From assembly GCA_005406025.1 (NCBI GenBank), contig BGZK01000135.1, positions 248,001 through 312,000 of the forward strand: a stretch of DNA of 64,000 nucleotides, given 5' to 3'. Below the pieces are notes generated by a model. It was not told where the DNA came from. It worked only from the letters and a program-made list of their open reading frames with translations, and did no database searches. The stretch is from Eumeta japonica (Eukaryota > Arthropoda > Insecta > Lepidoptera > Psychidae). Shown here piece after piece: positions 35,313 through 46,489 of the stretch (within the stretch, counting starts at the first letter, position 1; every line of letters begins with the position of its first letter). Position numbers and translations under genes: made by a program.

Positions 35313-35872
35313 ACGGACTTCGAAAAAAAAGGAGGTGGTTCTCAATTCGACTGCATTTTTTTTATGTTTGTTACCTCAGAATTTTCGACTGCATGAACCG
35401 ATTCCGATATTTTTTTTTATTTGAAAGCTGGTGCTTCTTGTGTGGTATCAGCCAAGAAAACATTACAATATACCTAGCAATAGATACCGACTCTAAAAAT
35501 AACAATAATCGTAACTACATTATATTATCGTAATACTTTGATTGACTTTTAAATAGTCTAATATTTTTCATTTCATTTTACTCAGGAGAACTCTAAAAAT
35601 ATTTTGATCGTTGTTTGTTATTAATAGGTATGTGTTGAGTTAAATTTGAAGTGGATAGGTTACCTATCTACCTTCTCGCGTGATAAACACATAGGTCGTA
35701 CCTACATATTGATGAGTAGAAAAAGTAAGTTGATTATTAAGTTGTAGAAGAATACGCAATCATTTTTTTACTTTTTAGTGCATATTAATTTGTTTGGGAA
35801 TAGTTTTTGTTTTAAAGTCGGTTTTTTTTTTGTTAAAATTTTTGTTTTAATAAGTCGATTCCGGTATTTCAT
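35313..35872 (+). repeat. Dispersed repeat, family with GGAGG(A/T)GGTTCTCAATTC start
   Basis: It opens with acggacttcgaaaaaaaagg, then aggtggttctcaattcgact, then atgtttgttacctcagaatt, then tttgaaagctggtgcttctt. I recall this order from a very common lepidopteran repeat. The right end reads ttttaaagtcggtttttttt, whose complement resembles the left end, so the copy seems bounded by short inverted ends of about 10 bp. A second, shorter copy is at 41846-41945. The 90-codon frame inside is spurious. Confidence 0.6.
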
Positions 35873-36604
35873 AAATATTTTCTGCGTTTGTCGATATGTA
35901 AGCGTTACGTAAAAATAAATAAACGTAACGATCTAGACTTGTATAAATTACATAAAAACATAACGATCAATATAAGAACTCAGTCCGACCGCAGCGGTAA
36001 TCATTTTAAATAATTCGGGCTTAATGTAAGCGTAAAGTTCTAGGGTCAATTTAAGGACAATCACTCACCACCGGCCCTCTTTATTCCGTCGTAAGCCGCG
36101 TTGTAGGCTAAGTATACTGATTATATACCGTGCATCATATGCTTTATCTGAAGGTATAATGTACTATCGATATGTGTTCATATTTCTTCAATTGCAGCTC
36201 GATAATTACTAGTATCCTGAATTCAGATACTGTTTACAGAAAAAGAAACAATTTAAAAGCAAGGTTCATTACTACGTCATTAATGTTACCGTGTCGCGAA
36301 ACACAAGTCGCCTAAAGGTGGTAACAGCATTATTAAGGAACCAAAGAATCAGTATAATCTTGGCTCTTTAGAGTGAACCATTTTCCGTTCACTGGCTTTT
36401 TATTGTGATGTTAAGAAAAAAAAAAGAGAAGGAAACGAGAGAGAAACGAGATGAAATTTTAAAAAACAAACGTTATTACAAACCTTCTGGTGACGATTTT
36501 TCCTATCGGAGATGAGTTTTAAAAAATCGTCTCTCTTTGTCTGGACACGATTATCGTAATAAGGAGTAATCTAGGATCGTTTCCTCTACAACACTTGGAT
36601 TTCA
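35873..36604. other. AT-rich DNA, nothing recognised
   Basis: Small CpG patch at 36070-36105. No supported feature. Confidence 0.5.
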
Positions 36605-36925
36605 GTGCGGGCATGGGTAGCTAAGCTGCACTTTGATTTTCATCTGTGTAGTCAAACAAGTGCAGTTTACCAATCCGCTTCCATGTAGTGCCATGCCGTG
36701 TCCAACTTGGCTGCAGCACCAAAACGGGTCCGACCCGCTGGTGAGATATCACCCTCTCACGGAGTGTAGATGTGAAGTAACCGTTTTCGTTGCTGCGTTT
36801 CGTCCGACAGACATCCTATTCCTACTCAAGAGGCCGGCGACGCACTGATGACTTCTCGGGGTGGCGAGTGTCCGTGGACGGTAACGACCACCTGGTGTCT
36901 GATGACACGCATAATTATTTGGCCT
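36605..36925 (+). repeat. Lepidopteran retrotransposon 3' region, longest copy
   Basis: Contains aatccgcttccatgtagtgc, then gtccaacttggctgcagcac, then gggtccgacccgctggtgag, then gtagatgtgaagtaaccg, gcgtttcgtccgacag, aagaggccggcgacgcac, gatgacttctcggggtgg and cgagtgtccgtggac. I remember this succession as the 3' untranslated part of a non-LTR element widespread in Lepidoptera. The last third matches the shorter copies listed at 795-872, 42795-42850 and 54765-54890. Both frames over it are chance. Confidence 0.65.
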
Positions 36926-37188
36926 TCGAAAATGATGTATAGGAAGAAATGGCAAGAACTGGTTTCACATTTCTCTTCTTACATTTCAGCTCTTGCTACC
37001 TTGCTCCAACTCCAGGTAGGTATAGCGTATTTGGGGCAATCCGCGACCATTGGATTGAAGATTTCATTTATTTTCATCATTTTCTTAGATAATACTTTCT
37101 TTTCATTTTTTACGTTAACTCTGAAACAACTGAAACTATACCGATTTCTGATATTCGGATAGCATTTGCGTCGTCCTGAAGCAGCGTG

Positions 37189-38117
37189 TAGTCCAAGAGC
37201 CAGTAACACCCGTTTCATGACGTGCTTGATGCACATTGAAATTTTTATATTGTATTTATATTGGATTGAGAGGTAGATTTACCTGTGTTTGCCTGGCCTA
37301 TCCTGGGACACCAGGTACTGCGCATAAAGAACAGGTGTAAAAAAATTAATTCCGAAAAAAGTGTTTGATTCACAGGCCAACAAGTAAAAATTGAAAATTT
37401 GGACTATTTTAAAAATAAAATTAATTGAGGCAGACACTTTTAAGGGGGTTGATATCGAATAAATCTACCCCAAAGTTGATTTTCTTTAAATTAAATTTGA
37501 AGTGTTTGATTCACGCTGCCATTTTTTTAGCGTTTTAATTAAATATAAAAAAATTATGTGCAAAAAGGCAGACACTTTTTCCGGGGTTTAATCACCGGAA
37601 AATGTGAAAAAAATTATAAAATACAATAGAAAGAGATAGGATGCGCGCGACTGTCGATATGAGTGAGAGCGCCGATCACTGTCGTTGCGGCGGTTCTTCT
37701 CTACGCTCTCATTGGCTGTTGGTCACGTGATCATGTACAGCTGTACCGGCAGTACTCTGTACGTTTACATCGCATCATATTTTCAGTTAATCTTTGTCTA
37801 GTGAGCCAAATTGAATTTAAAGAAAATCAACTTTGGGGTAAATTTATTCGATATCAACCCCCTTAAAAGTGTCTGCCTCAATTAATTTTATTTTTAAAAT
37901 AGTCCAAATTTTCAATTTTTACTTGTTGGCCTGTGAATCAAACACTTTTTTCGGAATTAATTTTTTTACACCTGTTCTTTATGCGCAGTACCTGGTGTCC
38001 CAGGATAGGCCAGGCAAACACAGGTAAATCTACCTCTCAATCCAATATAAATACAATATAAAAATTTCAATGTGCATCAAGCACGTCATGAAACGGGTGT
38101 TACTGGCTCTTGGACTA
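37189..38117. mobile_element. Palindromic (fold-back) DNA element with arms of about 311 bp
   Basis: The left arm 37189-37499 and right arm 37806-38117 are reverse complements with only scattered mismatches over the outer 300 bp, for example ctacccc against ttacccc. The outer ends read TA-gtccaagagccagtaac, with TA also at the right edge (38116-38117), which fits a TA target duplication as in Tc1/mariner-type insertion. The central 306 bp is unique and less AT-rich. It holds an inverted CCAAT box (attggct, 37711-37717), cacgtga (37724-37730) and cagctg (37738-37743). Inside the left arm and the loop there is also a direct repetition at about 140 bp: gtgtttgattcac and ggcagacactttt each occur twice in order. 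No transposase is present, so it is non-autonomous. The match between the arms implies recent insertion or ongoing arm correction. Confidence 0.85.
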
Positions 38118-39710
38118 GTGTATTTGGTGCGACATTCAGTATCATAATGACCGTCATGCGTTCGCGTAAAGAGTAACCTAGATTGTTTGGCCTGTCTCTT
38201 ACATTTTAAATTGTTCCTGTCGAAGGTGTGTAAGTAGTTCTTATCTTACTGGTGATCTGACTCGTCGTTAATGAAAAATATGTCAAATTTGAGTATAAAA
38301 TTTGGATTCACTTTTAATATACGTATACATCAAAAAGTTTATTTCTTTGAATTACCAACGTGAGTTTAGCAAGGGCACTTGAGTTATGAAGGTAGCTAAA
38401 TGATCCAAACCCGGCTTTACAGCTTTTTGTAATGGTTTGTTGTGATTAAAACAAAAATGGTTTGCAGTATTTTTAATTTGCATTTAGTATTATTTTACAA
38501 TTACAAATTGAAAGATCTATTAAATCCGTCATAGAAATTTTATTTCGTTACCATCATGAATTATTTTAGAATTACAGGCCTCTTTCCTATAAGCGAATAA
38601 AAAAAAAATCATAATTTTGTGAATTTTTAACATGTGTGCAGATTTTTTTTGTGTACAGATAGATATCTGGTAAAGAAATGCAGGTAAGATATTAAAACGG
38701 TTTCAACAAAAATATATAAGAACAAAACTTCGCAAAAGTCTACGTGAACAGACGATAGAAAGAAGAATGTTTTAAGAAATGTTTGTTCAGTTGGTGCTCC
38801 GGCGGGATATGACAGCGCCCGTCCTGCTGCCGCGTCACGAAAGAGTTGATTTATGGCTCTACGAGAAAATCAAGAGGAACACTGAATATTTTTGGTATCG
38901 CAAAAGAAAATATTTTGTTACGAATCGTGTAGAAGGACTCGTAATAAATCTCAATAAATAAAATAAAGCGTCCGTTTCTTAGTTCAAGTGTTAAATACAT
39001 GAGTTGCGTATGACGTTCTTGAATAGTATAACGTTACATTTAGCGTGCCGGTATTGCACACACCTTCTGCAATACAAATGCAACACTTCCATGTAGATAA
39101 TTTTACGTCTAAGTGCGTTCCTAAAGACATTTCGTAAGAGTAGAGGAATATCGGACGTAATAAAAAAAGTTTTAACAATTGTTATGCCGCGTATTTTTCA
39201 GGTCACCGTTACTAGTGTAGAAATACTTATTAACCGGTTGAATGTGTCAACTAAATACACATTTATTTATTTCCCGTCATATGCGGCGAATGCTTATTCA
39301 AAATGATGTCTCAACGTCGCTCGATATTATGTGGGCACCGGCAAATAAACAAATTTGCGAAATAATATATGCGGATGACGTGATGTATACACATGTGAAT
39401 TGTTTTAATTTAAATAGAAATGCACCGTTTAGGCGTAAACTTTTACTAACATAAACTTGGCGCTTTCAAAAACAAATGAAATAGCTTACCTTTAAAATTA
39501 AAATGCCGTAATGGGACGTGATGCATGTTCCATCATGTTATAATTTGCAATATCGTACTGCATTTTTGAAAACAAGGTACAAAATATTTGATAGAAAAAT
39601 TCTTTCGAGGCTAAAAACAAAATAAAAATCACAGCGCAGGTGTAGCGCTTGTTATAATTTTACCACATGCGTACTAAATCTCTGGCTTCAAATATATTAT
39701 AAACGTATAC
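38118..39710. other. AT-rich DNA, nothing firmly recognised
   Basis: The 60-codon frame at 38779-38961 is unrecognised. At 39242-39454 a frame contains IIYADDVMY, resembling a reverse transcriptase YADD box, but no neighbouring RT motif supports it. Confidence 0.45.
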
Positions 39711-39890
39711 GCTGCCTGCGCGCAGCGGGCTGTGAAGTAAAGTGTAGTAATATTTCACATTCCGTTCGGCGGCGGCGCGATCGCTAAATCCCTTAGGCCT
39801 CGGACTCGCTAATTTCCTGTCAATTTTCCATCGGCCTGCAAATTGCGCGCGCCTTCGCCGAATTTCCGGCTAGCGTTCGCTATCACCGGG
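39711..39890. promoter_or_regulatory. GC-rich island
   Basis: CpG cluster with ggcggcggcgcgatcgc and ttgcgcgcgccttcgccg. Flanks are AT-rich. No frame. Confidence 0.3.
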
Positions 39891-40399
39891 AGATTTCTGA
39901 TTTCGCCCATACATGCGGTATTCTTTAAATATTCCTTTTAAACTTGTACATTGCGTGTGAATGTCATTCGATCTGCCAAGGAAAGGTTCTCCCTCGCATA
40001 TATATACATATATCTGTATATGTATGAATATGATGCTTATGTATTTGATGAAGATTAGTTGCTCGCTTTTTACTCCACTTAATGGATGGAATCGTAAAAA
40101 AAAAGGTTTTTTTTTTGTCTCGTCTGTAGCGCTCAACAGATTAACGTGATGTATAAGCATGTTACTAATGCCTCTTGACGGATAGGCTGGGGTCTTTAGA
40201 AATCCAATTGAGGTAGCGCTCTAATCTGTTCGGTGATTGCGTTTCAGATTTGATGAATTATCATTGATTAGCTCACTTTATTTTTAGGAATATCTACGTA
40301 TCTTTTGTTGTAAACAACAAATAGAACATTTTTTCAATCTGTGCTTTAGTTTTTTTTTTTAATATATTAAAGTACTATTTATCTCATAATTCGAAAAAA
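39891..40399. other. AT-rich DNA, nothing recognised
   Basis: Overlapping small frames on both strands at 39870-40160 are chance. Contains a short TATACATA run and several A- and T-runs. Confidence 0.45.
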
Positions 40400-40672
40400 A
40401 TATATTATAATAATAATATCTTCCGACATATATACACAGCACCGTCTGGTCCCAAACTAAGCAACGAAGCTTGTACTGTGGGTACCAGACAGTTGATATA
40501 CTACACAAATACTTTTTTTTTTGTAAATATGTACGCACATAGAAACACCCAGACTCAAGGCGAACGTTAATTTTTAATCAAATAAATAAATGTTTGTCTT
40601 GTGCGGGAATCGAACCCACGACCCCAGCGCAACAGGTAGGGTCACTACCACTGCGCCAAGCAGGCAGTCAAG
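40400..40672 (-). mobile_element. tRNA-derived lepidopteran SINE, near full length
   Basis: On the minus strand the head starts at about 40670: tgcctgcttggcgcagtgg (A box tggcgcagtgg), then ggtcgtgggttcgattcccg (B box ggttcgattcc) at normal tRNA spacing. The body reads gagtctgggtgtttctatgt, then ggtacccacagtacaagctt and gcttagtttgggaccagac. It ends in a gtgtatatatgtcgg and AT-rich (ATT/TAA)n tail near 40400-40430. I recall this body from a widespread lepidopteran SINE. The intact A and B boxes mean RNA polymerase III could still transcribe it. The plus-strand frame starting at 40594 begins in this element and is not a gene. Target duplications were not resolved. Confidence 0.85.
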
Positions 40673-41370
40673 GCGTATATTGGAGATCTATATTGTTTCT
40701 CCGTTACATTTATGTACATGAATATCAAAATGACACTCCGATCTGGCATTTTGTACATAATAAATTCCGAATAGATAACGAGCGGTACTTAAGTTCTGTA
40801 AACACAAATAAAGTAAATACCACAGAGAGCGACCGCTCGACACAGAAACGAGGATTGAATGCCAAATGGAGATTGGGACCTAGATATGAATTGGTGCCGT
40901 TTGTAAAACAACTAAATCTCATTTTCAAGCATATATTACACCCGCGAAAACAGATTATTTTTTTATTAATGGAATATAAATGAAAAATGAATGTACTCCT
41001 ATTTTCAAGTAAGCCTTCGTTCCAGCGGAGCCGTGGTAAATAGTTAGTATTTTAAAGTAACAGTAGGGAAGACAGAATCGAAAACAATTTTTTGACACTA
41101 TCTGTTTATTTGCAGTTAAGAAAGTTTCGTATTTTTAACTGGCATCGTCATTTCTTCTCCTTGGGAATTTCCCGAAGTGACGGCGAATGGACAGGTACAA
41201 GCCAATATTTACGGATACAAGTGGTCCCTGTCTCCACTAAGGTCGATATGTGTGGTTAGAGAATGGCGAAGTATTTCTTTATTTATATTCAGTCTAAAAA
41301 TGTTTGCTATTATTTAACATCAGTATTGATATTATCGAATCACGAGGTAGTTGATACAAAGATCGGTAGA
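40673..41370. other. AT-rich DNA next to the SINE
   Basis: The open frame 40594-40983 (+) continues beyond the SINE with no recognised domain. 41150-41230 is more balanced. No other feature. Confidence 0.45.
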
Positions 41371-41595
41371 TGTTATATATATATATATATATAAGCAAAA
41401 TACCACTGACTGACTCGTCACAAGATCTCCAAAACATAGGTTCAATTAACTTGAAATTTGACATAGTTACTCCTTTCGGGACGTAAACGCCCACTAAGAA
41501 CAGATTTTATGAAAATCCTATCCAAAAAAAAATTCATTTTATATCTAGGTATGCGGGTGAAAACGCGGGCAAAAGCTATTTAATAATATAGTCGG
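41371..41595 (+). repeat. (TA)n plus dispersed repeat ending in gcgggcaaaagct
   Basis: A (TA)n run of about 22 bp is followed by actgactgactcgtcacaag, then cttgaaatttgacatagtta, then aagaacagattttatgaaaa, ending at gaaaacgcgggcaaaagct (41556-41574). I recall this order from a common lepidopteran or insect repeat whose 3' end is gcgaagccgcgggcaaaagct. Related ends occur at 10467, 50133 and 56764. Confidence 0.55.
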
Positions 41596-41845
41596 TGTCG
41601 GTCCACAGGTATATTGTTCCATTTTATCTAATGTATATTTGTAAATATTCATTACATCAAATTAAACATACATTTTGTCTATAAAACATTTATTTAAACA
41701 ATGAAAAAATAATACATAAGAATTTCAAAATGTACTAAAAAGCACAAAAGAATTTGTCTACACTACTCATTACAATTCGTAATTCCAAAGAGAGAGTCTT
41801 GAAATGTAAATGTTCATATTTAATAGCTTTGAAAATACTTGTAAT

Positions 41846-41945
41846 AAAGGAGGAGGTTCTCAATTCAACTGTATCCTTTTTTTTTTTTTAATTTTTAAAT
41901 GGTTTTAACAACAGTTGGAATCGAGTGATACGTGCCACTATATTA
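41846..41945 (+). repeat. Second copy of the GGAGGAGGTTCTCAATTC repeat
   Basis: aaaggaggaggttctcaatt followed by caactgtatcc and a long T-run. Only the first 60 bp or so match the copy at 35313. Confidence 0.6.
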
Positions 41946-42589
41946 TTATTTTTAAAAAGTTAACTCGGTACGAACGCTTCGTAAAGAATTAGATTGTCTA
42001 AATGTTTAGATGGAGATAAGACATGAACCGATTTGTACAGAAATGTAGAAATTCTATTAGTTTTGTAGAATGGACGAAAAATTTTTGCATTTAAGTTTTT
42101 TTTTTTATTTTTAAAACAAAAGGCAAGTAAGTTACACTTCACAGTAAACACATATCTATCCTGCTCTATGGATTTTGATTACTTCAATGTAAAATAACTA
42201 CATGTTTTTTTTAACATTTAACAAACAATTCTTAAGCATGTGGATTTTGTTTCATATCGTTACTTTGAAATGTTGCGAGCCATTGAACTCTCACTACTTA
42301 TCGGTTATTGATTATTACGGTAATTGAATTGATAATGACGAGAACGGTGCTTGTGATTGTTAGAATTCAATTACGTCCTTATGCTATGGAGAATAATAAT
42401 AAGTTTTATTAAAACACGGGAACAAAATTAAAATTACTTTCCACCAATTCGAACAAAGTACAAAATTCCAAAGAGGAACAGATTGCGTGATTTTATTTTA
42501 ATAGCTTTATTTCTATTTCTCGGCAATCCGTTACCGAATATGCTTTTAAAGTTTCGGGTCTGCCGGGAAATTCCGTCTTCGTTAATTAG
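41946..42589. other. AT-rich DNA, nothing recognised
   Basis: No supported feature. Confidence 0.5.
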
Positions 42590-43000
42590 TATTTCATTAA
42601 GGGTTGCGGAAAGGGGCGGAAGGGTGGCGGCGTGCGGCGATTAAAACGAAACTAACACCGACTCTCGAAACGGAATAGAGCCGTGTGTGCTTGTATTGCA
42701 CTACGATAATTGAACAGCGGCTCTGATGTGTTTGTAACGCGTGCGTATCGTGATGGTAACTTTTTTGAGAGATTCGTAAGGGGGCGAACGAGTATGCCAT
42801 TGGAAAGTGAACGATCACCGTCGCTCGTAGACACCCGCGGTCCGAGGGTACGCTCTTTTCATGAAACCCGGCGAAGTTTACTGGGAACACCGCTCGTGGT
42901 ATATATAGATCATTCTAAACCTCATCGTATGCGGCAGAGAATTACATATGAAAAGTATGGTACGCTAGAACGCCAGCCAACAAGACGGCGTTGATGACAG
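42590..43000. other. Moderately GC-rich block containing a retrotransposon fragment
   Basis: Overlapping frames on both strands (42597-42890 -, 42710-42994 +) have no domain. 42808-42835 (aagtgaacgatcaccgtcgc, tagacacccgc) is the reverse complement of the retrotransposon 3' segment seen at 795 and 36818. The remaining part may belong to the same old element or be unique DNA. Confidence 0.4.
42795..42850 (-). repeat. Lepidopteran retrotransposon 3' segment, minus-strand fragment
   Basis: The minus strand reads gcgggtgtctacgagcgacg followed by gtgatcgttcac. It matches the GGGTGTCCATGG--GCGGTGATC portion of the copies at 795 and 36880. Confidence 0.5.
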
Positions 43001-43861
43001 GAACTGTGACGTAAATCAGCGGCAGGAATGAGTTTGTATAGTTCTTTGGAATACTCCTCATTATACAAGTGGTGATAGAGTATGCATAGAGATACTACAT
43101 TTCTTTGCAAAGTCAACGGGTCGAGTTGGCCGGATATCACTGGGTCGCGGACGATTCGAGATCCCCGAGACCTTAGATGCGGTCTAAAGGTAAAAGTGGA
43201 TTGCGGTGCCGAATACTTGCTAAATATGGGCGAAGGTCCTATAAAAATTGGACACGCACAGATTTGCCAGTACAATTGATTTGTATTGCTCAAGTATCCA
43301 TTACCACAATCTAGTAGTATACGTGATCATTTGCACAATCACAGGTCGTATATTCCACCTAAAATTTTATAGCGAAAATGGGTATTAACCCGTGTTTTGT
43401 ATGCAGTTCATCAATATACGTGGGGAAATTCGTATAACGTTGATGATTCCCAGAAACCTTATTCGAGGTGTTGGTTTAATGACGATATATTTTTTAAAAC
43501 TGTACAACAATGAAAAAAATGTACAGTGAAGCAGGCGGTCGATACGAAAAGCACGTTGCGCATGCAATAGACAATTGATGCATGAATAGTTCACCTAAAT
43601 AATTCATAATTTGATTGCACTACAATTGGTTTGAACTGTTGCGTTGGGGTTGTTTATACGACAGATACTTACTCACTACACTCATTATTGCTATGTCCTG
43701 CGTATGATCCAGGTTTAAATCATGGATATATTCAACAATTATAAATATAGAAATCTGTATGGGGCCAGAAGGAATTATTTTATATTTTTCTTCTGTTTCA
43801 AAAATTTGCTTTATTTTTCATTTTCATTTAAATAATTAGTTTCCGCTTTGACTCTGAATTT
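43001..43861. other. Mixed-composition DNA, nothing recognised
   Basis: Balanced composition at 43080-43260 with a 65-codon frame (43082-43279 +) of unknown kind. No domain, RNA or repeat is recognised. Confidence 0.4.
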
Positions 43862-44460
43862 TTAGGGTTCCGTACGTCCAACTGGAAAAAATGGGACCGT
43901 TATAGGATCATTATAGGATGCGTCTCTTTTCCTTTTAAGTCGAAAAGTTGGTACACATATGAATTTCTGTGACACAAATACGGACTTGTAACGTAAACAA
44001 ATTAATTTTTAATATGGGGCCACTTTTATGGCGCAAATTAGAGAACTGAAAATAAGTTTTGCGTACAGTAATTTGTGACATATTAAATGTAATGGCTTGT
44101 AAGGATCTCAAATATATACTTTTTATATAATTGTAAAACAAATAGTTTTATTTAAGAAAATATATGAAAATTCACCCTTCCCTCATACCTCATAAACTAC
44201 TGAGTGATAAATTGAGAAAAAATACAGAAAATAGTTCTTTACTCATAGATTATACAAAAATCTATAAGAAGTTTGTAGTCCTAAAATAAGATGGTAAGTA
44301 TCTTATAATTGCGTACTTAAGTATAAGTACTACTAGTAACCTTACTAGTAGTACTTATACTTGCTATTGATCTTAATTAGTAGTTGTCTTATTTATTATG
44401 AACAAATTTGGGTCAGATTTATAAAAAAACTTTTGGCCGTCACGGGACGCCTGGCAGGTG
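43862..44460 (+). repeat. Dispersed insect repeat starting TAGGGTTCCGTAC
   Basis: Starts tagggttccgtacgtccaac and continues with gaaaagttggtacacatatg, gaatttctgtgacacaaata, cggacttgtaacgtaaacaa, tatggggccacttttatggc and gtaatttgtgacatattaaa. It ends near ttggccgtcacgggacgcc. The opening words are those of a repeat found in many insect genomes, and the run-through to about 44460 appears continuous. A perfect hairpin sits inside at 44319-44362. Confidence 0.6.
44319..44362. repeat. Perfect 21-bp inverted repeat with 2-nt loop
   Basis: Arms 44319-44339 and 44342-44362 are exact reverse complements (core gtactactagtaa / ttactagtagtac) around cc. Lies inside the repeat 43862-44460. Confidence 0.95.
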
Positions 44461-45229
44461 TGAAACATTTAAGTTAATATTAGAATTTATAATTAATATA
44501 TACTAATAAAGAAAATATGCAGTAAAATAATAAAAAATAACATAGCTTGTTAGTAAAATGCATATTTTGCTTTTTATGTCTTTTTTTTCTCTGTCTTGTG
44601 TCCCTTCTAGTCATTTTTATTATTTGAAATATAAAATGACTAGAGATAATTATATTTATAGATAAAAATATATTTCAATTTAAAAATATATCATTGAGTA
44701 GAATTTTAGGAATTCCGTCAATTAATTAATAATTAAAATATTCAAGTCTATTTTATTAATTTGAATAATAAAATATGATGGGGAGACGTCACAGTAATTA
44801 AAACAATAATAATAAGTTCTTGTAAAACATTTTAAATTATAATATGTCAAATGAGTCAATGAAACTAATGAAATCAATTAAATAACGAATTAACGTCAAA
44901 CTTGATTTTGAGGGCAAAAAAATCCAAGGTATAATAATAACACAAAATAATAACTGTATTAAAATAATTCTATTTTTTTATCAATAACATATTTTTCGCT
45001 CAACTAATTAATGAAAATAGTAAATTATTTAAAGTCAATTCCTTAATTTAAATACTAACTGAATTTAATGCATTATAAGACGAAGTCAGAATAAAAGTGT
45101 ATAGTACATATATGCGCATGCACGCACAAAAGGAGTTGAGAGCGGCGGCGTAATGGGGGCCATCACGGCATACTTCTGTAGGCAGATTGGATGGGATATA
45201 AATTAAAATAATTCGTAACTAGTACAGTC
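44461..45229. other. Very AT-rich DNA, nothing recognised
   Basis: No frame over 60 codons. No repeat recognised. Confidence 0.5.
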
Positions 45230-45390
45230 ACGTGAATGGTTAATACTAACGCATGTTTAATACGGTTGTTCGGGCCAATAACCGTTAAAAGGAAGACGTG
45301 GAACGCAAAATTAGTTTTAAAAGTAACTTTTTGTTAAAAGTCATTTTAAAAGGAGATGGTGAAGACGCGCTTTAAGACTTTAATTTATAA
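45230..45390 (+). repeat. Family B repeat, copy 2
   Basis: ggttgttcgggccaataacc, then gttaaaaggaagacgtggaa, then gttttaaaagtaactttttg, then ttaaaagtcattttaaaagg, ending agatggtgaagacg. It matches both halves of the copy at 15255-15460 (one half directly, one half inverted). Confidence 0.55.
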
Positions 45391-45534
45391 ATTATGAATC
45401 ACTTAAGTTTTAGTACTATATATAATTAATTTGAATATTAAAAGAGAAAACGCTGTTGTTTCATGGTTTTAAGTTTTTACTTCTGTCGGTATTCCCCAAT
45501 GACTGACTCTATCTTTTTCTTTTTCTCTATTTTG

Positions 45535-46195
45535 TAGTGTCTCGTATCTCTAATGGAAAAACGGAACCCTTATAGGATCACTTTATTTTCCATCTGCTCG
45601 TCTGTCTGTCAAGATCCTTTTTCTCGGAAACGCGTGGAGGTATCAAGTTGAAATTACACCTTATGTCTGTGGTCCCTTGAAGAAGTAAAGATAACAACCT
45701 TATAATAATGGGAAAATACGGCCATTTATGCTTTATATTTTGAAACTTTCAGTATATCTAAACATATAGGGTACTTCCTATTAACCTAAATTCATGAGAT
45801 TTAGCAAGAAGATAGGTTTTAACCACAAGTAAAGGAAAAAATCGCTAATTTGTAATTGTATTTCATGAAAAAAATTTTGTGATTTCAACCTTACTTCTGG
45901 AAGGTTGAAATCACAAAGTATGGCCCGTGATGTAGAATAATACATGGGATAACATTTTGTAAGTGTGCGTTATGAAAACTTAAGGATTCTAAAAATTCGG
46001 ATATTTCTAAAAAAATCAATTTAAAAAAAAAACGAAAAGTTTCGGATTTTGTGGGACCGATTGTCGCCAGTATCGGTATCCGCATCGGTATCAGTAGAGA
46101 ATAACCATCGAAACTCTTGATGGATATAATCGATATTTGTACGGAACCCTCAGGATGAGAGTCCTATGTCTGTGACCTGTCCGGTTTTTTTTACA
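45535..46195 (+). repeat. Dispersed insect repeat with GGAACCCTTATAGGATCAC block
   Basis: Contains aaaacggaacccttatagga, tcactttattttc, gtctgtctgtcaagatcctt, tttctcggaaacgcgtggag and gtatcaagttgaaattacac. It ends at about 46141 with tacggaaccctcaggatgag, agtcctatgtc and ctgtccggttttttt. The beginning and the TACGGAACCCT--GAGTCC--GGTTTTTT ending are what I recall of a repeat abundant in Lepidoptera and other insects, so this looks like one nearly complete copy of about 650 bp. The chance frame at 45891-46085 (-) lies inside it. Confidence 0.7.
45876..45917. repeat. Perfect 17-bp inverted repeat, 8-nt loop
   Basis: tttgtgatttcaacctt at 45876-45892 and its exact complement at 45901-45917, around acttctgg. 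It lies inside the repeat 45535-46195. Confidence 0.95.
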
Positions 46196-46489
46196 CACTT
46201 AATTATTCGATCTGACATTAGTTTCAAAATTCGCACCTAACAGTCGTACAATCAGACAGATTAGACAAACAGACGTACAAGCATCCGACTAAACATTGTG
46301 TTGTCATCCAATTTTGAGTTACGTTTAAGATTTCAAATCTTTGTCTTATTGCAATGTAACTCGAAAATTGATCGCAAAAGTGAAACATTTCACGTCACTG
46401 AACAGTCAAAAACTAACGTAAAAAAGCGGTTCTCATTTGATTCATTGTGCACAGATTATTCTTTCTCGTGAAGCAGCGAGCGTAATAAC

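Noticed and set aside
37663..37866. 67-codon frame with a signal-peptide-like start inside the palindrome
   Set aside because: It starts with GTG, runs from the loop into the inverted arm, and ends in arm sequence that also occurs inverted. The hydrophobic start is likely accidental.
39242..39454. Frame with IIYADDVMY, like a reverse transcriptase catalytic box
   Set aside because: No other RT motif (N-YRPISL, GVRQGD, LG-type) occurs in any frame within about 1 kb on either side, and the rest of the frame is unlike RT, so the match is probably chance.
40594..40672. tRNA gene on the minus strand
   Set aside because: A and B boxes are present, but the sequence continues into a typical SINE body and tail and the acceptor ends do not pair.
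42597..43293. Dense set of overlapping frames of 60 to 123 codons on both strands
   Set aside because: They are mutually exclusive frames over moderately GC-rich DNA that contains an inverted retrotransposon fragment. No domain appears in any of them.
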